The notes below the pieces were generated by a model, which made no database searches, was not told where the DNA came from, and saw nothing but the letters and a program-made list of their open reading frames with translations. From positions 188,509,838-188,573,837 of the forward strand of contig OU015492.1 in the NCBI GenBank assembly GCA_907164885.2: 64,000 nt of DNA, given 5' to 3'. The stretch comes from Dolomedes plantarius (taxonomy: Eukaryota > Arthropoda > Arachnida > Araneae > Dolomedidae). This document shows, piece after piece, positions 21,926 through 33,806 of this stretch. The number at the start of each line of letters is the position of its first letter. The first letter of the stretch is position 1. The position numbers were made by a program, and so were the translations under genes.

Positions 21926-22930
21926 ATAAAAATAGGATAACCCCATTAATTGATTTATTTTGAATATTTTATCACGTATGTTACTGTCAATGTCAGAAAT
22001 TAGACGTTATATAGAATGCCTAGGAAAGGTACTGAATGCTGAAAATGGGACGGTGAAGTATGAAACGCTTGATGTTTCACATATTATCCTAGGCAGATCA
22101 TTCAATGCCAAAAAGCAAACCGGAAAAGTATAAACCATTGCTGCAAGTGACGTTTTTATTTTCACCTGGCGACACATGGGACTTTCGACACGAACAGTAT
22201 TGAATACTTCAGTCTTTGTTCGACTGTGGCGAAATACGCGAGTTTCAATTTGGATGCAAGATGAAAAAGACTGACCGGTGGACTGAGGGACATAAACCAT
22301 GACTTGTCACCACCTTGATGTTTTCACCCAACTTATGAAGAACAGGGTTTTTCATTCGAGGATCTAGAGAACACCGTATAAAGATATATTTGGTTGCGAA
22401 GCTAAAGTGGGTGACGCGACGTCTTCCTTACCTCAAGATGCTTTACAAGACACAAAGACTGAGGAATGACTGGAAAAAATAATGCTTTCAAACTATACAA
22501 AAAACACAGACCACCCTAATGCAAGGTATAGAGAGAGCTTACTGAAAGAAACACGAATGAAATTGTTGTCCATGATGGCAGAAACCATGATGGCAGAACA
22601 ATGTAAGTGGAAGAGAATACATTGTTACCGATCTATTTCTACTCTTGTGTCTATCTAAAGAAACAAGTGGTGCCCATACATGCAAAAAAACTCACCGAAA
22701 TGTTTATGTCTTCCGTGGGCATGTCAGTGAAGTCAGTGGGTATGAGAAAAATGGAAAGTAATGAGGCAGAAATATTGTGGATTTTTTTAAAATTAATACA
22801 GAAAATACTGTTGAAGTTGGAATTGGATCTAAATTGGATCTTGAAATACAGACCAATAAATAAGTAAATATATAAACTCTAAAAAATAATTTCTTCTGTA
22901 TTTCTTGGGACCACTGTGACACTTACAATA
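21926..22930. other. Possible decayed coding segment, unidentified
   Basis: Composition is less AT-rich than the flanks, and several frames of 70-97 codons overlap on both strands (for example minus 22007-22300 and plus 22607-22867). Conceptual plus-strand pieces include a CEAKVGDATSSLPQDALQDT stretch near 22390-22450. I do not recognise a family, and stops interrupt every frame. It may be an old transposon gene. Confidence 0.3.
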
Positions 22931-25840
22931 ACTGACATTGACGAGGGATAGAGTGACTCGCTTAATCTGTTGACAGTTGTTATGAGCGTGATAGGATTTG
23001 TGTAAGGACTGTGGACTGCTCAAGGAATTTTGTACCAACACTCTACCCGATCGCAATTTACTTCATGTCCAATGGTCCTAATCAGAGTTGAAGACATGCC
23101 TTACATCGAAATATCTCTTCCATGAACTGCTATCTCTCAATCCACAAGAGGTTACCAAGGATTTGAGAGGTGTATGTGTAAGACCAGGTGCCAAACATTT
23201 AAATGCTTTTGTGGGAAAATGATAATTAATTACAATTCAAACTGTCATTACAGACTTCCTTCTTGCTGCAAAGAGGTCAATACTGGTATTTTTGTTGCTC
23301 TTTTGACATGAAACTCCTGTACATGTATTTCCTTCATATTCATGTACTTCCTTTCAGTAAAATATTTCCATACTTTGCCTAAATAGTACTTGCGTTTTTG
23401 TATTATGCCTAGATATTATATACAATGTCTTAGAAAAGTATATAGCATAATAAAGTAATACTGAGATTTTGTGCTTTGACTAAAGACATCGTTTAAAGAC
23501 ATTCCATGATTCACATTCTGTAGATTTACTGGGCATTCTATAGAACACCTGTTTTTTCCATATTGCCGGTAACACTAAAAAAATCCAGAGTTTTTATATA
23601 CATGATGCCACATATTTGCATAGATAAATGTATTAGAATTTCGAATGTCCAAAAAGTCATACCAAACACACAACCGTGCGATCCCACACACACAATAATC
23701 CCGCAGATTCAAGTTAATTTCGAATCATTGTAACCCGTTAGTACTAACTCCTAGTGGTGTTAGGCTAAGTCACCAATCCCTGCCCTGCCTAGCCTAAGCC
23801 AGTTTCCTGCCGAACCACGTGGAGGTGGGGGCAACCGACGACGCCAAGAGCAGTGTTCCAATGACGCCATCGGAGGATACAACTCCCCCCAGGAGAGTTG
23901 TAGTTGCTCAATTCATTACCTGCACCCAGATGAAACTCCATCAAAGAACATTGCTGCTCTGGGAAAGAGTTGTAAAAGAGGTAAAACATATTTTACTCTT
24001 TAAACATATATTATAACAGTTGTGAAAGATACTATGTACATTTCCTTTACATATGCATTATAAAATTATTACAAATAAGTCATATACATTTCGGTCAGAA
24101 AAATGAAATTTCTAGAGTATATTCATTTTCGCATATAAAATCCTTGCAAAGAACCTAATGTTTCTTATCCGTAGCTAAGCAAAATAATCATTATCTAAAT
24201 TAACCACATACATAAGTGTTAATAACCAAATAGTAAAATGTGTTCGGTCGCTAAAATCTTAATTTTGTTCTCAACTATTTTCCCAAAGCAGAGATTGCGC
24301 GTGTGGTAAATTTTAAACCTCAGCATTTCACTAGATGAAGCGTTTGTAGCTATTGCTGTTAATAAATAATAACCTGAGTAAGCTAGTACAATCTTGTTCT
24401 CCCTTCTTATACCATGGTTATCTTCCTAACTTTTAGACAAATTAAACTGCATTAAACTAGTAAAAAATACGCAAAATCTCAATTGTGCTAGTATTGCAGA
24501 AATAGATTTACTACCGACAAATTACGCTTTACTTCTACAAGTTGTGAAAAGACGAGATCTTAACATGTCGTAATAACTAATAAAATTTTCAAGACGCCAG
24601 AGTGTATACCAGAAACTAATCCCTTTTAAATAATTTTCTACATTCGCTTAAAGTTTTAAAGTTTTAGTTATACATACAAAATTCATTTCAAGAAAGCTAC
24701 GTGCCTAATGGAAAAGCAAAAATATAAAAATCTACTTGAAAATTCTACTTTTTGTACCAAGCTAAAAATATTTTCTTTTAATTTATTATGCTAACACTGT
24801 AAATGTTATGAAACTAAAGGAATATAGAAAATGTATATTTTTAATCTTGGTTTTATTATGGTTCAAACCTTCGAATATCGAGAACATTCTTTCCTTTTCT
24901 TTTTGGGGAACTCTAAGTTAAAACGAAATTATTTTAAGGAAGTGCATAATTTTAATTCTCAAGAAGTGAGTTTGCTTTGTTTTTGGCTATTTTTTAAAGA
25001 CAGTAAAATTTATGTAAATCATAATTTTATGTTATCTACAGTAAAGGTTGCTTGAATTAGATTCCATTAAGCACAGTTAAAAGAGCAAGCGAATCTGTCA
25101 TCAGAAAATTCATACTCTGGCACGACAAATATATAATACCTATTGATAATATAAAATGTATAGTATACAGTATATAATATCTAGTATAAAATATATAAAA
25201 TTTGTAAAATTAATGTAGTTTTATTTTAAGTACAAATATATAATATCGTATATAGAGTGATTAATATCTAATATCTAATATGTAGTAAGCATAAATAATA
25301 TCCACTTTAAAGACATATCTCCAGTGACAAATATCCTTACATATATAAACCGGCCAACGGTTTATTAATAGTTCAGCTTAAAATGAAATATCAGGAGATT
25401 TATATAAATTAACGGGACACATATCGTTACTAAAATGCTTCCTATGGAGTTAAGAGTTCTCTGAATAAAATTACCATGCAAAATCCTGTTTGAAGGATAT
25501 TTCTAAAAAGTTCTCCAAACAAAAACTTTTTGACTACCATTAAAATTTTCATAGCAATTATAAAATCAGAGAATTCTACGCAATTTTTCAAATTCTTACG
25601 TAGGGTTTTTCTATGAACACATATCATAATCAGCATTTTTTATGGTATAAATAGATGCATATTTTGTCATAATATTTTTTTACTAAATTGTTTGCATATT
25701 TAACTTACGAAAGTTGGAATGTCGATATCTGTTTGTTTGATAAATAAATCCCTTTCATAGAGACAGACTTATAAATGCATTTCAGGGGATAACTGGTTGT
25801 TAAGAATCGAAAAGCTTAACCCACATAGGTTCGCAATCAG
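22931..25840. other. AT-rich DNA with one GC-richer patch
   Basis: Mostly featureless. At 23740-23990 there is a GC-richer block (AACCACGTGGAGGTGGGGGC and neighbours). Its minus strand reads PHLHVVRQETGLG, reminiscent of a repeated arthropod sequence, but I cannot classify it. A stretch rich in ATATAATATC-type words lies at 25130-25290. Confidence 0.5.
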
Positions 25841-25844
25841 CTGA

Positions 25845-26095
25845 GGAAAATTAGCGATTGAATCGATATGGCTTAGTAGCGTGATAGTTAGTGTATCTAT
25901 CGACAATGCAAAAGATAACGGGTTCTAATTTCTGAGAGGCAAGTTGTGCTTTACGAGAAACCGTGAGCAGCATGAGAAAGTAAAGCAGAATAATTGCCGT
26001 ATAGGTAGATCCAAAATAGAGAGATTTTATCAGCTTGAGATACCCCACACCACCACCTCTTGGCCCCTTTCCGGTTGCTAAAGATACGAGTCTCA
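25845..26095 (+). mobile_element. SINE-like element (tRNA-like head)
   Basis: Plus-strand A-box-like TATGGCTTAGTAGCGTGATA and B-box-like ACGGGTTCTAATTTC are separated by about 45 bases, as in a tRNA gene. About 150 bp of unrelated body follows. The B box is degenerate. No poly(A) or target duplication is clear, so it is an old copy or a chance match. Confidence 0.4.
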
Positions 26096-26439
26096 TTTGT
26101 AAAAATCATATCATAGTTCAGTGTATTTTGTACTGATTAGCTTGTCTCGGGTTTGGCTCTCCAAAACGTCAGTTATGGCGTTAGGGAAAAGAAAATTTAA
26201 TTGATGTAATAAAGCGTGTCAAATTGCTCTTTATAAACCGTATTTCGATTTCATTTCGTGATCTTAAAACTTCGCCGTTTTTTCTTAATAACGCCGACAA
26301 AAAGGTTTTTTAACTATACTTATATGTAAAGCAAAATTATTTCCTGTGTGATGAAAAATTGTTTTTCAATTCTTAAATATTAGATGACCAGGAAAAGAAA
26401 AATGTATATTGTAGTTGGTAAAAACTTACACTAAATAGA

Positions 26440-27124
26440 AAACCTCTCTATTCTAAAAAAAAAAGTAACTCCCGCTGCCGCTGTCAAAAGCTTGTCACGC
26501 TATCTCCTCCGAAACTGCTGGGGGTATGGGATCGAGAGCGATACCAATGGATGCAGAAAAAGGGGGGACCAAAGTAAGACGTGTGTCATCTTCGTCGGAC
26601 TTTAAGTTTTTTTATTCTATGTTTTGTGGGAAAATATTGACTTTTTCATCTTCAGATTACGATAACACGCCGAAAAAGAATTATAGAATTTTGATCTTTT
26701 TACAATCTACGACTACAGACATTTCTCTTTCAAACTAGACCTCATTTGCTTAAAAATATTTTAAAACAGACAAATATTTTCCTCAAAAAATGAAACATAG
26801 TTTTTCAAGAAATATCATCCCCTATGTCGATGTAGTATCGATGCTCCTCCAGTTTTTATCTTACAAAAGAAAATATTTGCATCATCTGGAAGCTGAAAGC
26901 CTTCTTATTCATATAAACCACATTTCAAGTATATATCTTTAATTTTCGATTTTTAATTGAATTTTAAAGCTGATAATTCAACCATGATGAAACGCCTGTC
27001 GCATTAAGGGTGACAACAGTAAATGGATGGAAGCTGTTACATTGCCCGAGAATCACCCCTATGTATCTCGCTATTAGCCATTACAGATGAGCGAGCGTAG
27101 CGAGCCTAGGGGCGAAGCCCCTAG
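26440..27124 (+). mobile_element. Candidate Helitron-like element with terminal hairpin
   Basis: The right end carries GAGCGAGCGTAGCGAGC followed by a perfect hairpin CTAGGGGC-GAA-GCCCCTAG (27106-27124). Such GC-rich stem-loops with the CTAG word mark the 3' end of Helitron-related elements. The left portion has a TCACGCTATCTCCTCCGAAA motif near 26495. No 5' TC end is certain, so the left border is approximate. Confidence 0.4.
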
Positions 27125-29557
27125 TAGTTGATAAAAAAAAATCATTTTTTTTTAATATTCCTTCACTGATAATTAATGGGAATCAGGAAATTATCTAAAA
27201 TCATACTACAGGTACTGATACAGGGGACTATTTTGTTATTAGAAGAGTGATCCAAAGAAAGATGCCTCCTACATGATGGTATTTATTGACTAATTGTTGA
27301 TGTAGGTAAAAGAGTTTTTTTATAATTTATATAAGGAATTTCTAAGTATTTTAATCGCTAACTATCGAACTGAAATCTTAGAACTGTTGCTATGATCAAA
27401 CTAAAACGAAGTATGTAACAAAATACCTCTTTCTTATTCATTTTCCTTTATACGGTTCCAATGTGGACTATACATTTATCAGACCAAATGGAACACAGTT
27501 GCTGAGCAAGATATTTTTTGAAACACTGTTTTGGGGACATGAAATATTAACATCAGAACATTACATTATCCCACCTAGAAACCATAAGGTTACTTTGTTT
27601 ATAGTCAGTTCATTCATTAGATCTATGGTATCAATGATAATAACTCATTTTCAATAACCTTCAATTAGATCTTTTTCTGGCTGTAATCTGCTTATTCTAG
27701 AAATAGATATCAAGTAAGTTCTAGCCTAGGATCAAAGTCTCCGCAAATCTAACAATACAGTAATATACTTCGGAATTCTTTCACAAACACAAGGACATAT
27801 TTCAATTATTTGAGAGACAGTTATTTAAATATGTAATTAACTGAAAATTTGCAAAGAAAAAATCTTTTCTAAATGAACAAGCGAAAGTGACTGTTAAATT
27901 TACTTTAGTCCTTGAATGTGCTAAAACTAGAAATTTACTTCAGATGGAGATGTAAATTATTAGGTATAAGTATAAATAAGCGAAAATTTGTACGATGACA
28001 TTTATTTCTTTTTGTCTTTCGAATTTAAAATTTGTGCATTACGTGTCACTATATTAAAAGAACTGTTATTATTGAATTTAACATTAAATTAAATTCAGAA
28101 ATCTGTTTCACAATATTTTAGATATAGTTGCACTAGCTTTAAATGAAACTTCGTGTAAGAACTTACACCTTAAAAGACTTACAAGAATTCTTCTGTAGAA
28201 TTCCATAATAAGGATTTTTTTTTAATCTGACAGTAAATCAAATATGAAATTTGTTCTATTTCTTTAGTTATGCCGTTACTACATCGTGATTAATAATCTT
28301 CAGAGAGCCATATTGCCCTTTGACTTGAAAAGAGAATTTTTGTAACTATTTTACAGGGAATCTAATAAATATTTTTCTTATTATCAGTTTTTACTAGCTA
28401 TTTGTGTTTTTATCTATTTGATGGTATTTTACTTTTAAAATACAGATATTACATACTTAATAGTAGTATGGGCAAAAATTATATACATTTTTTCTTTTTA
28501 ATAGACACTTTTTGTCAAATTGGCATTTTTAAGTATATTTTTTATAAATTTAAAGATAATAATTTTTAACTAATCTTCTAAGTTTTTTTTCAATAGCAAA
28601 ACATTATAACACACAGTATTTTATGTTTTCAAGCTCTCATATTTTATTTCTTTCAAAGTATGAAGTTCAGAATCAAAGATGAAAAATTTTAAGCGTGTTT
28701 TTGAATGTAACAATCCCGGTTTGTTATAATTATTACTGTAATGAAATATATATTTATATTTTAACCTCGTATTACAGAATTTATAAAATATGCGTTTCCT
28801 AAAACTAGTGTTGGGGAGTTTTCTTTACTAAATGAATTAATTGAGAATTAAAAAAAATCCTTTATATCAAACATGTTCCTTTAATGGCTATGGTAATTTA
28901 AAAACACAAGAAAACTCACGGCCCTCATTTGTGAAAGGAAATTTAGACACAAACTGCCGATAGGAACCGACAGTAACAATGGGTATCAATTAAGAGTAAA
29001 TCTACCGGGTCTATGCATGGTCAAAGATGACCTAACTGCAGAGAACAAATATATGCATACACATGAATAGAAATTAGATTCACGAAATCGTATGTTCCAG
29101 TCGTGGTTAAAATGATGTAAACAATTTGTATGTCTTTTAAGTAGACATCTCAATTCTAAATCAAGTGTAAGCTTAAACAGTTAATAATATAACTATTAAT
29201 ATTTTATATATCAATCCCTTCAATAAATGTTTTCAATCCTTCAATATTTTTTACCAGTTCAAATTTCAAGCTATTCTATTCAGATCTTCATGACACGTGC
29301 ACTTTTGTAAGAGTGTTATTATAAGTTTGTATTCGTTAAGTATAATTCATTTGAGTTCTTCATAAAGCATTTTGCAAGAGTGATATCTAAACTTTAAATA
29401 TGTCCTTAAAATTGTTAGTGACAGAAAGACCTTCATTTACTATATTTTATTCAATCAACCTTCGTTTTTTTAATAAAAATGCGAATTTTTAACAAATATT
29501 ACTATCTAAAATTCCTAGCGAGATAGCATTTTTTTCGAAAACAAATGTACAATTATT
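27125..29557. other. AT-rich intergenic or intronic DNA
   Basis: About 2.4 kb without a recognisable gene or repeat. A 64-codon frame at 27463-27657 has no known domain. Confidence 0.6.
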
Positions 29558-29571
29558 AAATTGATGTGAAT

Positions 29572-29787
29572 GGGCTTGTGGCGGCCCAGTGGTACAGCGC
29601 GCTGGTTTTCGGTGCTGAGGGTGCTCAGATCGAGTCCCAGCGTTGCGCCACGAAAAATGCCTCCGTTCGTGTCGTCCCTATATAGGGGGTAATGCTGTCC
29701 GCCTATATGGTGCCCCCACAATAAAATGGACAGTAAAACTGCGGCGTAGTAAGGGCCAATGTTTGAATACAAGTGCCTCCGCATTGG

Positions 29788-29821
<34 letters not shown>
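29572..29821 (+). mobile_element. SINE family A, copy 1 (tRNA-derived, poly(A) tail)
   Basis: Body starts GGGCTTGTGGCGGCCCAGTG (A-box region), then AGATCGAGTCCCAGC (B box). It ends GTGCCTCCGCATTGG followed by a 34-base A run (29788-29821). AAATTGATGTGAAT precedes it (29558-29571) and recurs after the tail (29819-29832), an exact target duplication of about 14 bp. The perfect duplication and long pure tail point to a young insertion. A 112-codon frame crossing it is spurious. Confidence 0.9.
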
Positions 29822-29826
<5 letters not shown>

Positions 29827-29832
29827 GTGAAT

Positions 29833-30337
29833 TTTCCGTGGTTCAGAATTCACATATTACTCTCATACGCAGTACTTCATCCAATCGTCATACCATATAA
29901 AATGAAAGTTAATTATTCAACACATCGATATCGCAATGTATATACTTCTATAGAGCAACTTTATTCACTAAAGCGATTGAAAGTGAGTGTCTTACTTTGG
30001 AAATTCGGAAGCTAAACACCCAAATGCTCAATTATACAATAAATGCAAAAGGAGCCTCAATACAGTTTTAGAGAATCCATGTCAGTGGGAAACTAAAGAT
30101 ATTCTTCCAACGCTATGAACATGGCTATCCTTACATTGATTTTTAGATACTTAATAATGTAATAATGGATACTGTGTGATGAAGGGACGCATTTGCTGTG
30201 CGAGCCAAAGAGATATTATCTTTGTCGGGATTCGTTAGCAAATAAATCCTTAAAATGGATTATGCCTATTTTCCCATTCCTGCTGTTAAAACCGATATTT
30301 TAATCCCTTAGATACCGATAAGAACCGATATTTTATC
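29833..30337. other. AT-rich intergenic DNA
   Basis: No gene or element recognised. Confidence 0.5.
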
Positions 30338-30344
30338 TCTCATT

Positions 30345-30420
<76 letters not shown>

Positions 30421-30424
30421 GAGA
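30338..30424. repeat. (TA)n palindrome with matched flanks
   Basis: A TA run of about 65 bp is bracketed by TCTCATTTATATA (30338-30350) and its exact inverse TATATAAATGAGA (30412-30424). The whole 87-bp block can fold into one cruciform. Confidence 0.85.
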
Positions 30425-30754
30425 ATGCTAGGAAATATTCACCACTAAGTAGAATTTTAGGAGTAATTTATTCAGTAATTGGCGTCAAGTTAAAATGTAC
30501 AAATGACATGAAGTATCAAAGTTAAAAACTGATTTCAACTGTAGAAAAAAATTATGCCTATTTTCATACAGCTTTTGTTAGATCTATTATACAGCTTAGG
30601 AGATTGAAGATTAAAGGTGGTTTCCATGGTGGTATAATAATCTTATATAAAACACTGCCCAATCTCCTATATGGAAAATTAACTACGGCCAGGTGAAGAA
30701 TCGAAGCAATTCATACTTGGCATCCCGGGGTGACCATGAAAGATGACTCAAGTT

Positions 30755-31155
30755 ATTTTAACGTAGGATTACGTTCCTCCATAACGGTCCGCGGTAAAGC
30801 AAATTTTCAGACGTTAAAACCGTCGTTGCGAGTTATAAATCAACAAAGGCAGAATATTATTTAATTTTGGGTGATTTTAAAATAGACACAAAACGCAACG
30901 AAAAGGTATTCGATTTCCTGAAACACCAATTTAATTTAGATGTCGTTCCGTCCAACTATTCGAGTGCATTGGAAAACTCATTTATTGACTTGACATTTAC
31001 ACGACACATTACCCCCGATTTTCTGACATATGTAACTTATTTTTCTTACCATTGACCTATTCTGCATAGGGTTATCACTCATCCATCTCTTCGAATGTAG
31101 GAATTTTATTGTAAAAAAAAGAGGTAAGCAACGATAAGTAATCCTACGTTAAAAT
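30755..31155. mobile_element. Segment bounded by an 18-bp perfect inverted repeat
   Basis: ATTTTAACGTAGGATTAC at 30755-30772 recurs exactly inverted at 31138-31155. The match stops sharply on both sides. The 401-bp interior holds an endonuclease fragment. Defined ends suggest a small transposon, but the flanks show no convincing target duplication, so the class is unknown. Confidence 0.5.
30831..31080 (+). pseudogene. Endonuclease (EEP/APE-type) fragment
   Basis: Reads AEYYLILGDFKIDTKRNE, then FLKHQFNLDVVPSNYSS, NSFIDLTFTRHI, VTYFSYH, stop, PIL. The order GDFxID, IDLTF and YFSYHRPI is a conserved end of exonuclease-endonuclease-phosphatase domains carried by arthropod mobile elements. The final His is followed by TGA where Arg is expected, consistent with CGA to TGA decay. 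Only the C-terminal half of the domain is present. It could derive from a LINE or from a Helentron-type protein. Confidence 0.6.
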
Positions 31156-33671
31156 CCCGCTGTATTTTCGTTAGAGGAGACATACCTGAATATTTCTAAC
31201 CTTAGATCATTCAAAAGTGACAGATATGCTTTGGGGAAATATTCCTATTATAAATATTCGGTGTCAGAAATGTTCCTATTTCTCACACCACGCCAGTGGC
31301 ATCCTAGACAGTATTATCACTGAACTAGTGATAAACTGTCAATATATTCTTATATTGAGTTTAAAGAAAGACCGACCGTAATCTAAGGTTGACTATATCA
31401 AAGTTTTTACTGTGCATCTCTGTTTATTTTAGCTCACTCCCCCACCCCTTATTCAGATTTATTTGCACGTTATGAGGCAAACAACTATAATGGGAAAATG
31501 ATCAAAAGATATTCCACTCAGCTTGTTTTTCTAACAAAGGAATTAACATACAACATTCAGAATTTAACTGAATTTAACAAAGAAGAAAAAAATACACATT
31601 TATCTCACTAAAACATGTGTACTTGTGTTTCATAAAATGAATAAACCTAAACTACGCTGCCCCCCCCCCACGCTTGCGCGTATCGGCAAAAAACTATTGA
31701 CCAGCCACTTTACCGCAATCCTGCCGGTCCGTCAAGACCCGCAGAGCAGCACAGGCACAAACAAAACACCTACAAGTCGAAATAACCACAAAAAAGAATA
31801 AACCTACCTATTGGTGGCAAAAGAGCAATTAACCGATAAAAGTTAAAATGGAAATCAACACAAATAGTTGAAAAATACAAAGTAAAAACACATTAAATAC
31901 AATAAAGGGCACGTTAGTCCTGTGTACCACCCCCTTCCGTCCTCTTTTTTTTTCACTCTTTGATAGAACTATTTATTTATTCCAGTACACAGGCCATTCC
32001 TTCCCTTACATTATTCGGTGAGGCTTTCACCCGAAGTAGCCAAGTCAAAATAAATATTTCAGCATAAAATAATAACGTACCACAAACTTGATGACAGCTA
32101 CTTGAATAAATTACATGATGAGACACAATTACATGTCTCCCACAATACAAATTAAATTAATACAATATATAATTTTTACAAATTATTTGACTTTGTAACA
32201 AATAATTTAATACACAATGTAGGTCAATAAACATTATTGAATAGGTGTGATTTACGCACAATTTGAATTAACTCACTAATTTACTTCTAAAACCATTTAG
32301 AACAGTATATACGTTAGACAGATACCAAAACAATACTACACCAATAAAACATAAAAATTGAACATAAAACTATTGACCCACTATTGATTAATTAAACAAG
32401 TAATATATATACCCCAATAAGTTGCAGTTCAGAAGAAAGCAGAACCGCGCTGAACAAGCCCACCATTGGGTGTTTACCGTGAAGTCCTAATGTTTATCAC
32501 GTATAATAAGCAAAACAGCATAACATAGAAGATATTGGATAAACCAACTAGTTCAGAAGAGCACAGCCAAAGATAAGTGTATGGTTTAATATTAGCTGAC
32601 TTATCTGAAATGAATAAGTAATAAATATAAGTAAACAAATCACCGCAACTAGGCAAGGTAGGCCTAAGCCCTGACCAGTGACAATATGAAAGTAAGTACT
32701 ATGTGAACACCCAAGAGGCCGCCGAGATCACAACCAAACAATGTATAAATTATCTTAGAGTAAGGTTGATTAGCTTTGAGATAGAATTTTTTTGTTGTTG
32801 TTTTTTGTTAACACACAAAATTAAGTACCAACTATAGTATTAAATAAGGAGTAATTCCAAATCAAAGCAAAAGTTGTCATACCTACGGCGGAAAGTGTTG
32901 CAACTGTTAGCAACCCCAGCTTAATTGTTTTCATTAACCCGCAAGCAAAGTTAGATTTAAAATAAGGTGTATTAATGTTTCAGTAGCACTAGCTGGTGTA
33001 AAGTAGAAAAAATAACAAATTTTAATATAATGTATACAACTAGGTGTACCCCCAGTGGGCTTGCCCCTTAATTACTTAGGTAATTATAAATACAAAAACA
33101 ATTATGTAATAATTAGGACACATGAAATATATATAACTGAATTCGGTAAATCTAACGCTAGGGAGTACACTGAAACAGGTAATGGAATTGAGCTTAAGCA
33201 GTTGAAAACAACAGGTTTTTTTCTTAATGAACAACCATAACATAATTGCAACAAGTTATTTACACTAGCTAAGTGTAGTGTATAATTATGTAATTGAATT
33301 AATTATAATTAAGTCCAGTTTGTACACAAAAGCAACTAAGCAAAATAATCCCATACAAGTGAATACAATATGATGATATCACAAAGTAAACAAAGCAGTA
33401 TAAACATTGGATAAAGTCCAATAGGGGTACAAATAGTATAACTTAAAATAATTAGAATATAAATATAGCCAGTGCCTTAAAATAAACAGCGCAGCAGATA
33501 CAAGATAATGAGCAACGCAGAAGTAACACATAAGTTCAACGAGTGAATTTCAGTTGATTACCTATTTAATTTCTCTTTGTTTTTTTTTCTCCCTCGTTTA
33601 ATTCAGAGGCAGCACCATCCAGTATTCAAAAGCCAACAAATTCCAGGAGAGGACCAGTTGAATTAAAGTTT
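31156..33671. other. AT-rich DNA, A-rich on the plus strand
   Basis: No gene or repeat recognised over 2.5 kb. A C-run at 31660-31671 and a GC-richer patch to 31760 interrupt it. The plus strand from about 31560 to 33600 is notably A-rich, the reverse of the LINE next to it. Confidence 0.55.
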
Positions 33672-33806
33672 CATTTTTTTTCATTTTTTTTTTAAACAAA
33701 TTAAAAAGCTGTTATGAGTAACCAATGAGTCATTATTTATCACCTTTGCACAAACATAGCTAATCATTGCAAGAAAGGTGAATGCAAGGCAGGGGGACCA
33801 GCCACA

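Noticed and set aside
23789..24016. Small host exon in the GC-richer patch
   Set aside because: Frames on both strands overlap equally well and no splice sites frame either. It looks like a dispersed repeat fragment.
29515..29853. 112-codon protein with a poly-Phe run
   Set aside because: It is the SINE read backwards through its poly(A) tail.
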